Assembly (NCBI RefSeq): GCF_036345175.1
Contig: NZ_CP107780.1
Span: 2,914,001-2,978,000 of the forward strand
Direction of reading: 5' to 3'
Source: Streptomyces sp. NBC_00576
GTDB taxonomy: Bacteria; Actinomycetota; Actinomycetes; Streptomycetales; Streptomycetaceae
DNA length: 64,000 bases
Shown here: in pieces, positions 41,805 through 50,305 of the stretch
How positions within the stretch are numbered: position 1 is the first letter of the stretch
How the letters are laid out: each line of letters opens with the position of its first letter
Notes under the pieces: generated by a model
Database searches by the model: none
What the model was told of the DNA's origin: nothing
The model's input: only the letters and a program-made list of their open reading frames with translations
Position numbers and translations under genes: made by a program

Positions 41805-43004
41805 TCACTCCCCGATAAGGGCGTCAACAAACGCCTCCGGCTCGAACGGCGCCAGATCGTCGGCCCCCTCGCCGAGCCCGATCAGCTTCACCGGCACGCC
41901 CAGCTCGCGCTGTACGGCGATGACGATGCCGCCCTTGGCGGTGCCGTCGAGCTTGGTGAGCACGATGCCGGTGATGTCGACGACCTCGGCGAAGACGCGG
42001 GCCTGGACGAGCCCGTTCTGCCCGGTCGTGGCGTCCAGCACGAGCAGCACCTCGTCCAGCGGGGCGTGCTTCTCGACGACGCGCTTGACCTTGCCGAGCT
42101 CGTCCATGAGCCCGGTCTTGGTGTGCAGCCGCCCGGCGGTGTCGATCAGCACGACATCGGCGCCGGCCTGGATGCCCTCCTTGACGGCGTCGAAGGCGAT
42201 CGACGCGGGGTCACCACCCTCGGGACCGCGCACGGTACGCGCCCCCACCCGGTCGCCCCAGGTCTGGAGCTGATCGGCGGCGGCGGCCCGGAAGGTGTCG
42301 GCGGCACCGAGAACCACGTTCTTCCCGTCGGCGACGAGCACGCGCGCCAGCTTGCCGGTGGTGGTGGTCTTGCCGGTGCCGTTGACTCCGACGACCATCA
42401 CGATGCCCGGGGTGTCGAGGTTCGAGTCGGTCTTCACAGTCCGGTCGAACCCGGGTTCGAGGATGTGGAGCAGTTCCTCGCGCAGCAGCCCGCGCAGGTC
42501 GGCGGGCGTACGGGTGCCGAGCACCTTCACGCGCTCGCGCAGCCGCTCGACGAGTTCCTGAGTGGGCTGGACGCCGACGTCGGCGGTGAGGAGGGTGTCC
42601 TCGACCTCCTCCCAGGTGTCGTCGTCGAGGTGCTCGCGCGCGAGGAGCGTGAGCAGCCCCTTGCCGAGCGCGTTCTGCGACCGGGAGAGCCGGGCGCGCA
42701 GCCGGACCAGCCGCCCGGCGGTGGGCTCCGGCACCTCGATCACGGGGGCGGGAGGTTCCTCGACGGCGACGGACGAGGCGTCCGCGCCCTCCGGGAGGTC
42801 CACCTCCTCTATCGTGCGGCGCGGTTCGTCGCGCGGCGTCTCGGCCTCGTCGCCGACGTGCGGCTCGGCCGGAGGGGCGGTGAGGTCGGGTGTCGTGGGG
42901 GGCGCCGGGGGCAGCGGCTTCTTCCTGCGGCTGCCGACGACGAGCCCACCGAGCACACCGAGCACGACCACGGCGATGACTACAGCAAGGATGACGGTTT
43001 CCAT
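41805..43004 (-). CDS. ftsY: signal recognition particle receptor FtsY
   Basis: A 399-residue SRP receptor GTPase. An N-terminal membrane anchor (METVILAVVIAVVVLGVLGG) is followed by a Pro/Glu-rich linker and the NG domain: GVNGTGKTTTTGKLARVL (G1), DTAGRLHTKTGLMDEL (G3) and LTKLDGTAKGGIVIA (G4). A true transmembrane anchor is typical of actinobacterial FtsY and differs from E. coli. It receives Ffh-bound ribosomes at the membrane. The gene is followed by a strong terminator. Confidence 0.96.
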   Translation of the reverse strand: METVILAVVIAVVVLGVLGGLVVGSRRKKPLPPAPPTTPDLTAPPAEPHVGDEAETPRDEPRRTIEEVDLPEGADASSVAVEEPPAPVIEVPEPTAGRLVRLRARLSRSQNALGKGLLTLLAREHLDDDTWEEVEDTLLTADVGVQPTQELVERLRERVKVLGTRTPADLRGLLREELLHILEPGFDRTVKTDSNLDTPGIVMVVGVNGTGKTTTTGKLARVLVADGKNVVLGAADTFRAAAADQLQTWGDRVGARTVRGPEGGDPASIAFDAVKEGIQAGADVVLIDTAGRLHTKTGLMDELGKVKRVVEKHAPLDEVLLVLDATTGQNGLVQARVFAEVVDITGIVLTKLDGTAKGGIVIAVQRELGVPVKLIGLGEGADDLAPFEPEAFVDALIGE

Positions 43005-43185
43005 AACCACACCAGTATGGGGTGTGACCTCGCGCCCGGCCGATCGTTGTCCGCGTAGGGCTGTGCGCCCTGCGGGCCGGGCTGGTCCGCCGTCCTACCT
43101 CTCGTCGGCCGGGAAGCCCCCAGAGGCGGAGTCACAACGGGACCAGTATGCGAAATCCCGTCGGGTACGCGGAGCAGCGTCCCCA

Positions 43186-43224
43186 GGGTGTGTCACGACC
43201 CATCCGGTGGGCCGTGACACACCC
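43186..43224. repeat. long inverted repeat upstream of the LLM gene
   Basis: GGGTGTGTCACG and CGTGACACACCC form a perfect 12-bp outer stem. After one unpaired base on each side, CCCA/TGGG adds four pairs around a 5-base loop. It lies between divergent genes, so it may be an operator or an RNA structure rather than a simple terminator. Confidence 0.8.
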
Positions 43225-43271
43225 TCTCCGTTTGCCGCAGGCCGCACCTTGCACGACCACACCCTGGCTAC

Positions 43272-43286
43272 CTGACGATGCGTCAG
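43272..43286. promoter_or_regulatory. operator-like palindrome upstream of the LLM gene
   Basis: CTGACG-ATG-CGTCAG, a perfect 6-bp dyad with 3-base spacer, centred 49 bases before the ATG at 43328. Its size fits a TetR- or GntR-type operator. Confidence 0.5.
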
Positions 43287-43327
43287 CTACCGTCCCCTCC
43301 ACACCGCCGACGAAGGGGATCGGTCCC

Positions 43328-44299
43328 ATGCCCGTCACCGTCGTACGTTTCAACCTGGTCGCCCCCGACGCCACCCCCGCCGAGCTCCGCGCCCGCTACC
43401 AGGCCGCGATCGAGATGGCCGCGTACGCCGACGCCCACGGCATCACCACCGTCCAGACCGAGGAGCACCACGGCGTCGCCAACAACTGGCTGCCCTCGCC
43501 GTTCGTCTTCGCGGGAGCGGTGTTCGGGGCGACGCGCCGGATCGCGGTGACGGTGTCCGCGGTGATCGGCCCGTTGCACGACCCCTTGAGGCTCGCCGAG
43601 GACATCGCCGTACTGGATCTGCTGAGCGGCGGGCGGCTGGTCACGGTCGCCGGGATCGGATACCGGCCCGAGGAGTACGCCCATTTCGGCGCCGACTGGA
43701 AGCGGCGCGGCAAGCTCCAGGACGAGCTGCTGGAAACCCTGCTGAAGGCCTGGACCGGGGAAGAGTTCACGTATCAGGGCCGTACGGTACGGGTCACTCC
43801 GCGCCCGTGCACCGATCCGCATCCCCTCCTCCTTGTCGGCGGCTCGTCGAAGGCGGCGGCCAGGCGCGCCGCCCGTCTGGGGCTTCCCCTCTTCCCGAGC
43901 GCGCACCTGCCCGAGCTGGAGGCCTACTACAAGGAACGGCTCGTCGAGTACGGCACGGAGGGCTGGACGATGATGCCGGCCGCCGAGACCCCGCTGCTGC
44001 ACATCACCGAGGATCCTGACCGCGCGTGGGCCGAGCACGGCCACCACTTCCTGCACGAGGCCCGGACGTACGCCTCCTGGCAGTCCGGCGACATCCGGTC
44101 CGCCGTGAAGTCGGCGGCCACGACGGTCGAGGAGCTGCGCGCCGAGGGCGTCTACCGGATGCTGACGCCCGAGGAGTGCGTGGCGCAGGGGCTGGACAAC
44201 TACGTGCTGCATCCGCTGTCGGGCGGGATACCGGTGGAGGAGGGGTGGCGGAGTCTGCGGCTGTTCGGGGAGCGGGTGGTGCCGGAGCTGGCCGGCTGA
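43328..44299 (+). CDS. LLM-class flavin-dependent oxidoreductase
   Basis: A 323-residue TIM-barrel enzyme using F420H2 or FMN. It begins MPVTVVRFNLVAPDATPAEL and contains TVQTEEHHGVANNWLPSPFV, VSAVIGPLHDPLRLAEDIAV, LLSGGRLVTVAGIGYRPEEY and LLVGGSSKAAARRAARLGLP. The set matches luciferase-like monooxygenases. The EEHH and LSGGR segments are the family's usual cofactor and barrel signatures. Start chosen at ATG 43328; the open frame upstream covers the palindromes and is non-coding. Substrate unknown. Confidence 0.9.
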   Translation: MPVTVVRFNLVAPDATPAELRARYQAAIEMAAYADAHGITTVQTEEHHGVANNWLPSPFVFAGAVFGATRRIAVTVSAVIGPLHDPLRLAEDIAVLDLLSGGRLVTVAGIGYRPEEYAHFGADWKRRGKLQDELLETLLKAWTGEEFTYQGRTVRVTPRPCTDPHPLLLVGGSSKAAARRAARLGLPLFPSAHLPELEAYYKERLVEYGTEGWTMMPAAETPLLHITEDPDRAWAEHGHHFLHEARTYASWQSGDIRSAVKSAATTVEELRAEGVYRMLTPEECVAQGLDNYVLHPLSGGIPVEEGWRSLRLFGERVVPELAG

Positions 44300-44300
44300 C

Positions 44301-44357
44301 GTACCGAAGCCGCTCCCGGCTCGGGCAGTGGGCCGAGCCGGAAGCGGCGGCTGGTAC
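44301..44357. terminator. hairpin 1 between LLM gene and glcP
   Basis: GCCGCT-C-CCGGCTCGG pairs with CCGAGCCGG-A-AGCGGC (one mismatch), and the outer GTACC/GGTAC can close it. It begins directly after the LLM stop, between convergent genes. Confidence 0.75.
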
Positions 44358-44394
44358 GGGGAGAAGGGCAGCGGGGACTTGGCCCTTCTCCCCG
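44357..44394. terminator. hairpin 2 between LLM gene and glcP
   Basis: CGGGGAGAAGGGC and GCCCTTCTCCCCG form a perfect 13-bp stem with a 12-base loop. It abuts hairpin 1 and lies 25 bases after the glcP stop on the minus strand. Confidence 0.8.
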
Positions 44395-44419
44395 AGTCAT
44401 GGCGGAGGAGGTACCGGGA

Positions 44420-45838
44420 CTAGCCCATCTCCTCCAGCGTCTTGCCCTTCGTCTCCTTGACGAACCTGAGGACGAACGGGATCGAGAGCGCGGCGAAGAT
44501 CGTGTAGATCACGTAGGTCACGGAGAGGTTCCAGTCGGCCAGCGACGGGAAGCTCGCGGTGATGGCCCAGTTGGCGATCCACTGCGCGGCGGCGGCCACG
44601 CCCAGGGCGGCGGCGCGGATCTTGTTCGGGAACATCTCGCCGAGGAAGACCCAGACAACGACACCCCAGGACAGGGCGAAGAAGAGGACGAAGATGTGGG
44701 CGGCGACCAGGGCGACCCAGCCCTGCGTGGCGGGCAGCTTGCCGTCGACGAGGTCGAAGGAGAAGGCCCAGGCCTCCAGGGCGAGCCCGACGACCATGCC
44801 GACGGAACCGATGAGTGCCAGCGGCCGGCGGCCGATCCGGTCGACGAAGATCATGGCGATCACGGTGCCGACGATGTTGATGATCGACGTGGTGAAGGAG
44901 TAGAAGAACGACTCCGTCGGGTCGACGCCGACCGACTGCCACAGCGTCGAGGAGTAGTAGAACGCCACGTTGATGCCGACGAACTGCTGGAAGACCGAGA
45001 GCCCGATGCCGATCCAGACGATCGGCTTGAAGAAGAAGGTGCCGCCGAGCAGGTCCCGGAAGGTCGACTTGTGCTCGCTCTTCATGGCGTGCTCGATCTC
45101 GGCGACCCGGGCGTCCAGGTCGGCTCCGTCCCCCTCGACCTCGCGCAGCACCTCACGGGCGCGCTCGTCCCGGCCGACGGAGATCAGGAAGCGCGGCGAC
45201 TCGGGGATCGCGAGGGACAGCAGCCCGTACAGCACCGCCGGTACGACCATCACGCCGAGCATGACCTGCCAGGCTTCGACGCCCAGCAGCTCACCGCGCT
45301 GGTCACCGCCCGCCGCGTTCAGGATGCCCCAGTTGACCAGCTGCGAGATGGCGATGCCGACGACGATCGCGGCCTGCTGGAAGGACCCGAGCCGTCCTCG
45401 GTACGCGGCCGGGGCGACCTCGGCGATGTAGGCGGGGCCGATGACAGAGGCCATGCCGATGGCGAAGCCGCCGACGATCCGCCAGAAGGCCAGGTCGTAC
45501 AGCGCGAAGGGCAGCGCGGAGCCGACGGCGCTGATCGTGAAGAGCACGGCGGAGATCTGCATACAGCGGATACGGCCGATGCGGTCGGCCAGGCGCCCCG
45601 CGGTGGCGGCACCGACGGCGCAGCCGATCAGCGCGATGGCGATGACCTGCGCCAGGGCCGCGGAGCCGATGTCGTAGCGGCCCCGGATGGCCTCGACGGC
45701 GCCGTTGATCACAGCGCTGTCGTAGCCGAAGAGGAAACCGCCCATCGCGGCCGCTGCCGCGATGAAGATGACGTGTCCGAGATGCTCGGGATGAGCCGTT
45801 CCGGCTCCTGACTTGAGTGCCTGCTCAGTGCTGGTCAC
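44420..45838 (-). CDS. glcP: glucose permease GlcP (sugar porter, MFS)
   Basis: A 472-residue 12-helix sugar:H+ symporter, the length of S. coelicolor GlcP. Sugar-porter signatures are GRLADRIGRIRC, PESPRFLISVGRDERAREVL and VDRIGRRPLALIGSVG, with FQQFVGINVAFYYSSTLW in helix 7. The GTG at 45838 lies 6 bases after GAGGAG and is preferred over a TTG at 45844. Glucose uptake in S. coelicolor is through GlcP and not the PTS, which makes this the main glucose entry route and a partner of glucose kinase-based catabolite repression. Position beside smc and ftsY agrees with glcP1 of S. coelicolor. Confidence 0.92.
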   Translation of the reverse strand: MTSTEQALKSGAGTAHPEHLGHVIFIAAAAAMGGFLFGYDSAVINGAVEAIRGRYDIGSAALAQVIAIALIGCAVGAATAGRLADRIGRIRCMQISAVLFTISAVGSALPFALYDLAFWRIVGGFAIGMASVIGPAYIAEVAPAAYRGRLGSFQQAAIVVGIAISQLVNWGILNAAGGDQRGELLGVEAWQVMLGVMVVPAVLYGLLSLAIPESPRFLISVGRDERAREVLREVEGDGADLDARVAEIEHAMKSEHKSTFRDLLGGTFFFKPIVWIGIGLSVFQQFVGINVAFYYSSTLWQSVGVDPTESFFYSFTTSIINIVGTVIAMIFVDRIGRRPLALIGSVGMVVGLALEAWAFSFDLVDGKLPATQGWVALVAAHIFVLFFALSWGVVVWVFLGEMFPNKIRAAALGVAAAAQWIANWAITASFPSLADWNLSVTYVIYTIFAALSIPFVLRFVKETKGKTLEEMG

Positions 45839-45925
45839 GTACAACTCCTCGGGCCACCGGCAACGCCGCCGGGTGGGGGGACCCTGTCAGGTAGGTGGTA
45901 CCTGAAGGTAAAAACGACATTGCCG

Positions 45926-45953
45926 AGACTATGCCTTCAAGTTTCGAAGTCAA
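45926..45953 (-). promoter_or_regulatory. glcP promoter with overlapping operator-like dyad
   Basis: On the minus strand TTGACT (45953-45948) and TAGTCT (45931-45926) are 16 bases apart, 88 bases before the glcP start. The spacer contains CTTCGAAACTTGAAG, an imperfect dyad related to the one at 46000-46012. A repressor bound there would block RNA polymerase. Confidence 0.6.
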
Positions 45954-45999
45954 TAGTGCCGACGAGTGTGAGGTGCAAGATACACGCAACCGGTTTGTG

Positions 46000-46012
46000 T
46001 TCAAGTCTTGAA
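46000..46012. promoter_or_regulatory. TTCAAG-T-CTTGAA palindrome upstream of glcP
   Basis: Perfect 6-bp dyad with one-base spacer. Its centre is about 64 bases upstream of the related dyad in the glcP promoter, roughly six helical turns, suggesting a cooperative two-site operator. It is also 25 bases downstream of the smc stop codon. Confidence 0.55.
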
Positions 46013-46036
46013 GGTTGAAAGGAGGGCTGGCGGGGA

Positions 46037-49000
46037 CTAGCGGAGCCGCTGTGAAATCACCTTCGACACGCCGTCGCCCTGCATGGAGACGCCGTACAGC
46101 GCATCGGCGACCTCCATCGTCCGCTTCTGGTGCGTGATCACGATGAGCTGCGAGGCTTCCTGGAGCTCCTGCATGATGCGGATGAGCCGCTGAAGGTTGG
46201 TGTCGTCGAGGGCGGCCTCGACTTCGTCCATCACATAGAAGGGACTCGGCCTGGCCTTGAAGATCGACACCAGCAACGCCACGGCGGTGAGTGAGCGCTC
46301 ACCACCGGAGAGCAGCGACAACCGCTTGACCTTCTTGCCCGGAGGCCGGGCTTCGACATCCACGCCCGTGGTGAGCATGTTGTCGGGATCGGTCAGGATC
46401 AACCGCCCCTCGCCTCCGGGGAACAGCCGGCTGAAGACGCCCTCGAACTGCACCGCCGTGTCCCGGTACGCCTCGGTGAAGACCTGTTCGACGCGCTCGT
46501 CGACCTCCTTCACCACCTGAAGCAGATCGGTGCGTGTCTTCTTCAGGTCCTCAAGCTGCTCGCTGAGGAACTTGTGGCGTTCCTCCAGTGCCGCGAACTC
46601 CTCCAGCGCCAGCGGATTGACCTTGCCGAGCTGCTGGTAGGCCCTCTCGGTCGCCTTGAGCCGCTTCTCCTGCTCGGCGCGGTGGAACTGCTTCGGCTGG
46701 TTGCGCGGGTGCTCCGGGTCCTCCGGCAGCTCCTCGCCCTCGGCGGGGGGCGAGGGCGGCACCAACTGGTGCGGGCCGTACTCGGCCACCAACCCCTCCG
46801 GTTCCACACCGAGTTCCTCCAGCGCCTTGGACTCCAGCTGCTCGATCCGCAGCCGCTTCTCGGCGCCGAGTACCTCACCGCGGTGCATCGAATCCGTCAA
46901 CTTGTCGAGGTCGGCCTTGAGATCACGACCGGCGGCGCGAGCGCCGGTCAGTTCCTGCTCACGCCGGGCCTTGGCGGCGTCGGCCGCGGTGCGTTCCTCA
47001 TCGGCCCGGGAGAGGGAGACCTCGACGTGGGCGAGCAGCTGCCGCGCGCCGGAGGCGACGGCTTCGGCGACGGTCGCCTCGTGTCTGAGCCGCGCCCGCC
47101 GCTGCTCGGCACGCGCGCGTGCCTCCCGTTCGGCGCGTGCGGCCCGGTCGAGCGAGTCGGCCCTTCCGGCCAGCCCCTTGACCCGCTCCTCGTGCGTACG
47201 GACCTGGAGCCGGGCCTCCATCTCGGTCTGCCGCGCGTTGGCACCATCGGCGGCGAGCCGATCCCGTACTCCCGTGTCGGGCTCCTCCTCGACGGGCATC
47301 TCCTCGGCGACAGCCAGCCGCTCCGCGAGCTCCTCGGCATCCTGTACGGCCCTGTCGAGCGCTTCCTGCGCCCGCGCCGCGGCCGCGGTGGACCTCTCGG
47401 CCTCTCCGGCAGCGCCCCTGGCCTGCCCGGCGAGCCGCCCGAGCTGCTGCGCGACGGCCGACTTCTCCCGGTCGGCGGTCCGCCGCCGCTCCCCCAGCTC
47501 CTCGACGAACGCGGCGCACTCCTTGCGCCGCTCCCCGGCGAGCCGCTGGGCCACGGCCAACTCCTCGCACCGCACGGCCAGTTCGTCGAGCTCGGCGGCG
47601 GCCTCGTCTACGGAGGCCTGCACTTCCAGGAGACTCGGCGCCCCGGCGGACCCGCCGTGCGCGAAGTGGGCGCCCAGCAGATCGCCTTCGGCGGTCACGG
47701 CGGTCAACTCCGGTCGCGCGTACACCAGTTCCTCGGCGTCTTCGAGCGTCCCGACGACCACGATCCCGCGCAGCAACCGGCGTACGGCGGGCATGAGTTC
47801 GGCGGGGCCACGGACGAGGTCGGCGGCAAGGAACAGCCCGCCGGGCCCGCGGCCCCGGGCCGCGGCACGATCGCCGGGCGCGGAGCTCTGGCCGTAGACG
47901 GCGCGGGCATCGCCGGATGCGGGACCCGCGGTCGGGCCGGAGCCGACGCCCAGTGCGACTCCCGCGCCCGGACGGCCCGGAGCGTCGGCGCCCCGGGTGT
48001 CTTCGTCGCCGGATCCTTCGTACGCCGGCACCGGAGGCCACTGTTGCGCGCCGGGACCGTCCGACCGCTCCTCACCCGAACCGGAACCCGGCTCCCCCGC
48101 CACCCGCTGTCCAGCACCGGCAGCATCGGCGAGAGCCCCCGGACTGTCAGCGATCCCCCGCGCCTCCACCACCGACCGTCCAAGGCCAACCGCGCCAACC
48201 GACCCCGCGCCCGGCTCACCCCCGTCGGGCTCCCCCGCCACCCTCCGAACCGCCTCCGCCGAACTGTCCACAGGACCCGAGCCGACACCCGGCCCTACAC
48301 CGGAACGCCGATCGACATCCGCCGAGCCCGCCGGGCCAGACGCGCCCGCACCCGGTTCACCCACCGGACCGCCCGGCCACCGCACCCCGCCCGTTTGCGC
48401 CTTCGCCGCCTCCGCCGACCCGTCCACAGGACCCGAGCCGACACCCGGCCCTACACCGGAACGCCGATCGACATCCGCCGAGCCCGCCGGGACAAGCGCG
48501 CCCATGCCCACGCCCGGTTCACCCACTGGGCCACCCGACCGCCGCAGGTTGCCCCCTTGCTCCTTCGCCGGCTGCGCCTCCTCCGGCGCCCCCGCCAGCA
48601 GCAGCGAAGCTCGCCCGCCGTCCTGTTTGCGCAGCAGGCGGATCGCGGACGCTGCCGAGGCCGGGGTCGTTACCGCGATCGCGTCCGCCGCCGCGCCGAA
48701 GGCGGCGGCCACGGCGACCTCGTGGCCAGGGATGATCGTCAGCAGCTCTGCCGCCGGGCCGAGCAGGCCGGTGAGGCGGTCCCCCGCGGCCAGCAGCACG
48801 CCCGTGCCGTCCTTGCGGCGCAGGCCGAGGGCCAGGGCCTCGTGGCGGGCCTGGGTGGCGGCGCGCCGGCGTTCCTCCGCCGTAGCCGCCTCACGGGCCG
48901 CCGTGAGGGCCGCTTCCGCGTCGGTCAGGGCGGCCTTCGCCGTGTCGTGCCGTTCCGCCAGGTCCGCGTCGCCCGCGTCGAGGCCGTCGACCTCGGCCTG

Positions 49001-50305
49001 CAGGGTCTCGTACTCCTCCTGGGCCGCGACCGCCCGTTCCTGGGCCTCGTCGCGGGCGGCGGCGAGACGGTCGATCTCGGCCTGGGCACTGGCCGCACGC
49101 GACCGGGCGGCGTTGACCTGGCCGTTCAGCCGGGCCAGGCCCTCGCGGCGGTCGGCAATCGCGCGGGCCACGTCCTTCAGGCGCCGTTCCTCGACCACGA
49201 GTTCGCGCTCCAGATCGGCCCGGTGCTCGACCGTGTCCTCCAGCGCGTGTTCGGCCGCCTCCAGGGCCGCTTCGAGCTCGGCCTCCTGCTCGCGGATGCG
49301 CGCGGCCTCGCGCTCCATGTCCTCGGGCTCCCGTCCGCGCCGCTCCTCGGCGGGGGCGGAGGTCGCGCTCTTCACGCGCGCGTCGGCCAGCGAGACGGTG
49401 CCGCGCACACGTTCGGCGAGCTGGGAGAGCTCGTACCAGGTCTGCTGCGCGCGCTGGAGGCGCGGTGTGAGCTGCCGTACCTCGTCCTCCAGCAGCGCCT
49501 CGCGCTGGAGGGCCTTCTTCAGCTCGGCCTCCGTCGTCTCCTTGCGTTCCTTGAGCGCGGCCTCGTCCGCGACCTCCGTCTGGAGCGCTCCACGCAGCCG
49601 CACGAGATCGTCGGCGAGGAGCCGGAGCCGGGCGTCGCGCAGGTCCGCCTGGATGACGGCGGCCCTGCGTGCGACCGCCGCCTGCCGTCCCAGCGGTTTC
49701 AGTTGGCGACGCAGTTCGTCGGTGAGGTCCTGGACGCGGGCGAGGTTCGCCTTCATCGCGTCCAGCTTGCGCAGCGCCTTCTCCTTGCGCTTGCGGTGCT
49801 TCAGTACGCCGGCTGCCTCCTCGATGAAGGCGCGGCGACCCATCGGGTCGGCGTGCAGTACGGAGTCCAGCTGGCCCTGGCCGACGATGACGTGCATCTC
49901 GCGGCCGATGCCGGAGTCGGACAGCAGCTCCTGGATGTCAAGGAGCCGGCAGGTGTCGCCGTTGATCTGGTACTCGCTGCCGCCGTTGCGGAACATGATC
50001 CGCGTGATGGTGACCTCGGCGTACTCGATGGGCAACGCGCCGTCGGAGTTGTCGATGGTGAGGGACACCTCGGCGCGGCCGAGCGGCGGGCGCCCGGTGG
50101 TGCCGGCGAAGATGACGTCCTCCATCTTGCCGCCACGCAGCGACTTGGCGCCCTGTTCGCCCATGACCCAGCTGAGCGCGTCCACGACATTGGACTTGCC
50201 CGACCCGTTCGGCCCCACGACACACGTGATGCCCGGCTCGAACCGGAGCGTGGTCGCCGAGGCGAACGACTTGAACCCACGGAGGGTCAGGGCCTTGAGG
50301 TGCAC
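46037..50305 (-). CDS. smc: chromosome segregation protein SMC with a large hinge insertion
   Basis: A 1422-residue SMC ATPase that condenses and segregates the chromosome with ScpAB. Walker A GPNGSGKSN is at residues 31-39; the C-terminal head has signature LSGGERSLTA and Walker B FYVMDEVEAALDD. Two long coiled coils flank the hinge. The hinge begins IIPGHEVAVAAAFGAAADAI and resumes at LFLAADLVRGPAELMPAVRR. Between them, residues about 572-824 are Gly/Pro/Ala/Ser-rich, with the peptide SADVDRRSGVGPGVGSGPVD present twice, 52 residues apart. Streptomyces SMC is normally about 1190 residues, so this insertion explains the extra length. GTG start (VHLKALTLRGFKSF). Confidence 0.95.
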   Translation of the reverse strand: MHLKALTLRGFKSFASATTLRFEPGITCVVGPNGSGKSNVVDALSWVMGEQGAKSLRGGKMEDVIFAGTTGRPPLGRAEVSLTIDNSDGALPIEYAEVTITRIMFRNGGSEYQINGDTCRLLDIQELLSDSGIGREMHVIVGQGQLDSVLHADPMGRRAFIEEAAGVLKHRKRKEKALRKLDAMKANLARVQDLTDELRRQLKPLGRQAAVARRAAVIQADLRDARLRLLADDLVRLRGALQTEVADEAALKERKETTEAELKKALQREALLEDEVRQLTPRLQRAQQTWYELSQLAERVRGTVSLADARVKSATSAPAEERRGREPEDMEREAARIREQEAELEAALEAAEHALEDTVEHRADLERELVVEERRLKDVARAIADRREGLARLNGQVNAARSRAASAQAEIDRLAAARDEAQERAVAAQEEYETLQAEVDGLDAGDADLAERHDTAKAALTDAEAALTAAREAATAEERRRAATQARHEALALGLRRKDGTGVLLAAGDRLTGLLGPAAELLTIIPGHEVAVAAAFGAAADAIAVTTPASAASAIRLLRKQDGGRASLLLAGAPEEAQPAKEQGGNLRRSGGPVGEPGVGMGALVPAGSADVDRRSGVGPGVGSGPVDGSAEAAKAQTGGVRWPGGPVGEPGAGASGPAGSADVDRRSGVGPGVGSGPVDSSAEAVRRVAGEPDGGEPGAGSVGAVGLGRSVVEARGIADSPGALADAAGAGQRVAGEPGSGSGEERSDGPGAQQWPPVPAYEGSGDEDTRGADAPGRPGAGVALGVGSGPTAGPASGDARAVYGQSSAPGDRAAARGRGPGGLFLAADLVRGPAELMPAVRRLLRGIVVVGTLEDAEELVYARPELTAVTAEGDLLGAHFAHGGSAGAPSLLEVQASVDEAAAELDELAVRCEELAVAQRLAGERRKECAAFVEELGERRRTADREKSAVAQQLGRLAGQARGAAGEAERSTAAAARAQEALDRAVQDAEELAERLAVAEEMPVEEEPDTGVRDRLAADGANARQTEMEARLQVRTHEERVKGLAGRADSLDRAARAEREARARAEQRRARLRHEATVAEAVASGARQLLAHVEVSLSRADEERTAADAAKARREQELTGARAAGRDLKADLDKLTDSMHRGEVLGAEKRLRIEQLESKALEELGVEPEGLVAEYGPHQLVPPSPPAEGEELPEDPEHPRNQPKQFHRAEQEKRLKATERAYQQLGKVNPLALEEFAALEERHKFLSEQLEDLKKTRTDLLQVVKEVDERVEQVFTEAYRDTAVQFEGVFSRLFPGGEGRLILTDPDNMLTTGVDVEARPPGKKVKRLSLLSGGERSLTAVALLVSIFKARPSPFYVMDEVEAALDDTNLQRLIRIMQELQEASQLIVITHQKRTMEVADALYGVSMQGDGVSKVISQRLR
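48266..48335 (-). repeat. in-frame direct repeat in smc, copy A
   Basis: 70 bases identical to 48422-48491, beginning GTCCACAGGACCCGAGCCGA on the plus strand. The 156-base offset equals 52 codons. The sequences between and around the copies are also similar, so the true unit is about 156 bases. Confidence 0.95.
48422..48491 (-). repeat. in-frame direct repeat in smc, copy B
   Basis: Second copy, identical over 70 bases to 48266-48335. Encodes the SMC hinge-insertion peptide whose repeat unit starts near residue 605. Confidence 0.95.

Larger units (their letters stand above)
43005..43327. other. 323-base divergent gap between ftsY and the LLM gene
   Basis: No conserved coding frame. It contains a 39-base near-perfect hairpin (43186-43224) and a CTGACG/CGTCAG palindrome (43272-43286). 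The ftsY and LLM promoters must both lie here. Confidence 0.55.
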
